Positions 62,046 through 64,000 of a stretch of 64,000 nt of DNA are shown here, one piece after another. The stretch is from Vagococcus allomyrinae. Lineage in GTDB: Bacteria; Bacillota; Bacilli; Lactobacillales; Vagococcaceae. Position 1 is the stretch's first letter; the number at the start of each line of letters is the position of its first letter. The notes beneath the pieces were generated by a model. It saw nothing but the letters and a program-made list of their open reading frames with translations, was not told where the DNA came from and did not search any database. Where the stretch lies: positions 496,001 to 560,000 of the forward strand of contig NZ_JAEEGA010000001.1 in NCBI RefSeq assembly GCF_017829975.1, in the 5' to 3' direction. A program made the translations under genes and the position numbers.

Positions 62046-62693
62046 TTATTTTTTCGCAGGAAAGTAAGCCTCAACGCGATAGATAGGTTGTCCTTTTGCC
62101 GAAAATTTTTCTTCATACTCTGTCATGATGTTGCCTTCAAAGTCACTGGCGTGTAAATCCAACCAAACTTGCTTTAAAATCATCCCATATTGAGAGAAGC
62201 TAGCTAAAGAATACTCGAATAAGCCTCGATTATCTGTTTTAAAATGCAGTTCACCTTCTGGAGGTAAAATTTCCTGATAGCCTTTTAAAAAAGTGTGATA
62301 GGTTAAACGGCGTTTAGCATGTCGACTTTTTGGCCAAGGATCGGAAAAATTTAAGTAAATTTGGCTGATTTCGTGGGGGCTAAAATAATCGGTAACAGAA
62401 CCGCCGTCCACATGTAGGATCTGTAAGTTTGCTAAAGGTTCTGCCAATTGTTTGTCCAAAATATCAATTAAGACACTTTGTTGAATTTCAATGGCAATAT
62501 AGTTGATTTCAGGATGAGCCTTCGCCATCCCATAAATAAATTGTCCTTTACCGGAACCAACTTCAATGTGGAGTGGTTGAGTATTGCCAAAACGCTCTTC
62601 CCAGCGGCCACGCCAAATTTCTGGTTCAGAGACCACATATTGTGGAGCTGCCTCAATATTTTCTTTCGCCCATGGTTTGTTTCTAACACGCAT
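62046..62693 (-). CDS. trmB: tRNA (guanine-N7-)-methyltransferase TrmB
   Basis: The 215-residue class I methyltransferase modifies G46 of tRNA. It has [15 protein letters not shown] (SAM loop), [28 protein letters not shown], and the family hallmark [20 protein letters not shown], followed by HFKTDN and the C-terminal [19 protein letters not shown]. Length and motifs are complete. ATG 62693 follows AAAGGAG. It lies downstream of the ytmP-like gene on the same strand, with a terminator-like hairpin between, as in B. subtilis ytmP-ytmQ. Confidence 0.97.
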   Translation of the reverse strand: MRVRNKPWAKENIEAAPQYVVSEPEIWRGRWEERFGNTQPLHIEVGSGKGQFIYGMAKAHPEINYIAIEIQQSVLIDILDKQLAEPLANLQILHVDGGSVTDYFSPHEISQIYLNFSDPWPKSRHAKRRLTYHTFLKGYQEILPPEGELHFKTDNRGLFEYSLASFSQYGMILKQVWLDLHASDFEGNIMTEYEEKFSAKGQPIYRVEAYFPAKK

Positions 62694-62746
62694 ATTGTAT
62701 TACTCCTTTGTTCTGTTTAGTTAGCCTAATGGCAAGGGTGTTCATA

Positions 62747-62774
62747 TAAAAACTCTCTGATACTATCAGAGAGT
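62747..62774 (-). terminator. Terminator of the ytmP-like gene
   Basis: ACTCTCTGAT (62752-62761), loop ACT, ATCAGAGAGT (62765-62774); read on the minus strand it is followed by five T. Confidence 0.85.
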
Positions 62775-62819
62775 GAGTAGCGCCAATTGAGTCTCGTCGT
62801 TCTTTTGCTAGAAGACGCC

Positions 62820-63602
62820 TCAGTAGATAAAAAGTCGTTTTAATAAGAGAATTTCCTGGTTCATCTGCTTAAAGTTTTGTTGCAAGTAACAGGTTTTGAT
62901 TCGCTGTAGGAAATCCATCCCGCTGTACCAATAGATTCGCTGGATACTTTCGCCAGGTTCTTTTAGGCCATAAGATGTCAGCCAGCTTGGCCAGTCATCA
63001 TAGGAAACATAACGGCCTAAAATGGTCCCGAGGTCAGCCGCTGGATCAGCTAACATGGTGGCATCCCAATCAACTAAATAGAGACGGCCTTGTTCTGATA
63101 GTAGCCAGTTGTGATGAATCGGATCACCGTGACAGGCTTGGACGGTGACAGCGTCAGGGAGGTGATCTTCCAAATAACGAAATACTCGCATCAGATACTG
63201 GTTTCGTTTTAATTCTAAGGGCAGGTCTTGAGCATAGGCGCTTAAAAAATCGAAGGCCTGTCTTTCGACGCCTCCCACTCGGTACAACATATTTTTTAAT
63301 GAGTCAGATTGATGAAGGTGTTGCATAATATGAATAACATCAAGTCGTTTCCCAACATCTTGAGGACTTAAAAGGTAACCGTCTAACCACTCCTGAGCGG
63401 TTAGGACATCGCCGTTTCCAGTTCGTTTTGTCCATATTAATTTAGGCGCAATCCCTTCAAGGGATAAGGCGGCTATAAAGGGTGAGGAGTTGCGTTTGAT
63501 AAAGATTTTTTCAGCCTCGTCATTAATTCCCATATACGCTTTACCAGTATCTCCTTTGATAGGTTGGAGAGACCAGTTTTTATCAAATTGAAAATCAACC
63601 AT
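62820..63602 (-). CDS. YtmP-like aminoglycoside/choline phosphotransferase family protein
   Basis: A 260-residue APH/ChoK-fold kinase with a reduced N-lobe (IFIKRNSSPF carries the lysine), the catalytic CHGDPIHHNWLL (Brenner motif) and LVDWDATMLADPAADLG (metal aspartate). Its substrate is not known; with TrmB beside it and by analogy to YtmP a role in sugar or choline phosphorylation has been guessed at, but not shown. ATG 63602 follows GGTGGAG; a longer frame to 63650 lacks a site. A strong promoter lies upstream. Confidence 0.88.
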   Translation of the reverse strand: MVDFQFDKNWSLQPIKGDTGKAYMGINDEAEKIFIKRNSSPFIAALSLEGIAPKLIWTKRTGNGDVLTAQEWLDGYLLSPQDVGKRLDVIHIMQHLHQSDSLKNMLYRVGGVERQAFDFLSAYAQDLPLELKRNQYLMRVFRYLEDHLPDAVTVQACHGDPIHHNWLLSEQGRLYLVDWDATMLADPAADLGTILGRYVSYDDWPSWLTSYGLKEPGESIQRIYWYSGMDFLQRIKTCYLQQNFKQMNQEILLLKRLFIY

Positions 63603-63697
63603 ATCTTCTCCACCTAACGTCTGTCTCAAATAATTTTTCTTAATAAACACTTATAATCCTCAAAGAGGAAAAAAGGGCAAACCTATTAGTATCTTTC

Positions 63698-63726
63698 ATT
63701 GTAAAACCCTAAGAGGACTTCGTCAA
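63698..63726 (-). promoter_or_regulatory. Promoter of the ytmP-like gene
   Basis: On the minus strand TTGACG (63726-63721), 17 bp, TACAAT (63703-63698), close to the sigma-A consensus and located just after the ecsB-like stop. Confidence 0.8.
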
Positions 63727-63745
63727 GTTCTGACATCGCTTTAAC

Positions 63746-64000
63746 CTAAAAGCGGTCGATTTTTCTTAAACGACTTGGCAAATAAAGAGCTGTGAATACC
63801 AAAATCTCTCCCAAAATAGCGCCAATTACCATTAGACTGTCTAGTTTATTAGGTAAAACCAACAGGGCTAAAAGACTAAAAACACTCCCAACAATTAGTA
63901 ATAGCACTCTGACAAGCGTGTTAACAGCTGCTTTCTTATCTTGACTAGTTAAAGGATAGAGTTCAGTCATCACCATGTAATCGAACTGACCATACATAGG
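63746..64000 (-). CDS. EcsB-like ABC transporter permease, C-terminal end (partial)
   Basis: The frame is open through the right edge, so only the last 85 or so residues are present. They read PMYGQFDYMVMTELYPL followed by two hydrophobic helices (VRVLLLIVGSVFSLLALLVL and LMVIGAILGEILVFTALYL) and a short basic end. The YGQFDY-TELYP segment and the neighbouring ytmP and trmB genes fit EcsB, the membrane part of the Ecs exporter whose EcsA ATPase would lie beyond the window. Ecs affects protein processing and secretion. With so little sequence, the name is provisional. Confidence 0.6.
   Translation of the reverse strand, partial: PMYGQFDYMVMTELYPLTSQDKKAAVNTLVRVLLLIVGSVFSLLALLVLPNKLDSLMVIGAILGEILVFTALYLPSRLRKIDRF

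Overview
This window looks like chromosomal DNA of a low-GC Gram-positive coccus of the order Lactobacillales, most likely near Enterococcus or Vagococcus. That placement is inferred from protein character and gene order; no rRNA or tRNA gene is present to confirm it. Strong Shine-Dalgarno sequences, frequent GTG starts, Rho-independent terminators, a CIRCE element and several gene blocks that match Bacillus subtilis order all fit. I see no phage, insertion sequence, CRISPR array or clear pseudogene. Almost everything is vertically inherited housekeeping DNA with a few accessory islands.

Layout. 1-786 is the 3' part of nrnA. 1153-5374 is a three-gene operon (NuoE-like, NuoF-like and [FeFe] catalytic subunits) for a trimeric NADH/ferredoxin-linked hydrogenase, unexpected in a lactic-acid-type bacterium. 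Its promoter region carries a Rex-like palindrome, a near-consensus Fur box and a perfect cre site. An ECF S-component gene lies convergent to it. 6.2-13.4 kb holds a YdcF-like protein, then the B. subtilis-like block ABC-F (ydiF), rex, CPBP protease (ydiL) and groES-groEL. 13.7-17.9 kb is a cluster of small-molecule-sensing regulators (AraC, WYL, GyrI-like, Rgg/PlcR type) with VOC and MmcQ/YjbR proteins. 18.0-22.4 kb has a TIM-barrel protein, a LysR regulator divergent from a YeiH-type exporter, and a purine permease.

22.5-31.1 kb is the yjb-like block: coiA, pepF, spxH-like, CYTH protein, relQ, nadK, rluD-like and mgtE. 31.1-38.5 kb has an Mga-type regulator, cutC, rlmA, a candidate small RNA, trmL, a histidine phosphatase and recD2. 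38.6-43.1 kb concerns lipids and queuosine: a DagK/YegS lipid kinase, an unusual acyl-AMP ligase/ACP/PlsC fusion, and queT behind a long structured leader. 43.3-48.1 kb has argS, an unrecognised protein, argR and a phosphohexomutase. 48.2-58.1 kb has a pseudouridine synthase, a class A PBP, a LuxR/DUF2087 regulator and the yheA-yhaO-yhaN-yhaM nuclease block. 58.2-64.0 kb is the ytp/ytm block: ytpR, usp, thioredoxin, M42 aminopeptidase, NUDIX, PepSY-like, trmB, ytmP and the end of an ecsB-like permease.

How it works together. The hydrogenase would dispose of electrons from NADH and ferredoxin as H2. Rex, encoded 8 kb downstream, would report NADH/NAD+, CcpA would report sugar, and a Fur-family protein iron or peroxide. 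The least explained items are RNA-like: the queT leader with complementary hairpin loops, a promoter-to-terminator small RNA ahead of trmL, two similar nested-hairpin elements (855-919 and 35759-35822), and an aminopeptidase leader where a hairpin sits between the Shine-Dalgarno and the start codon.
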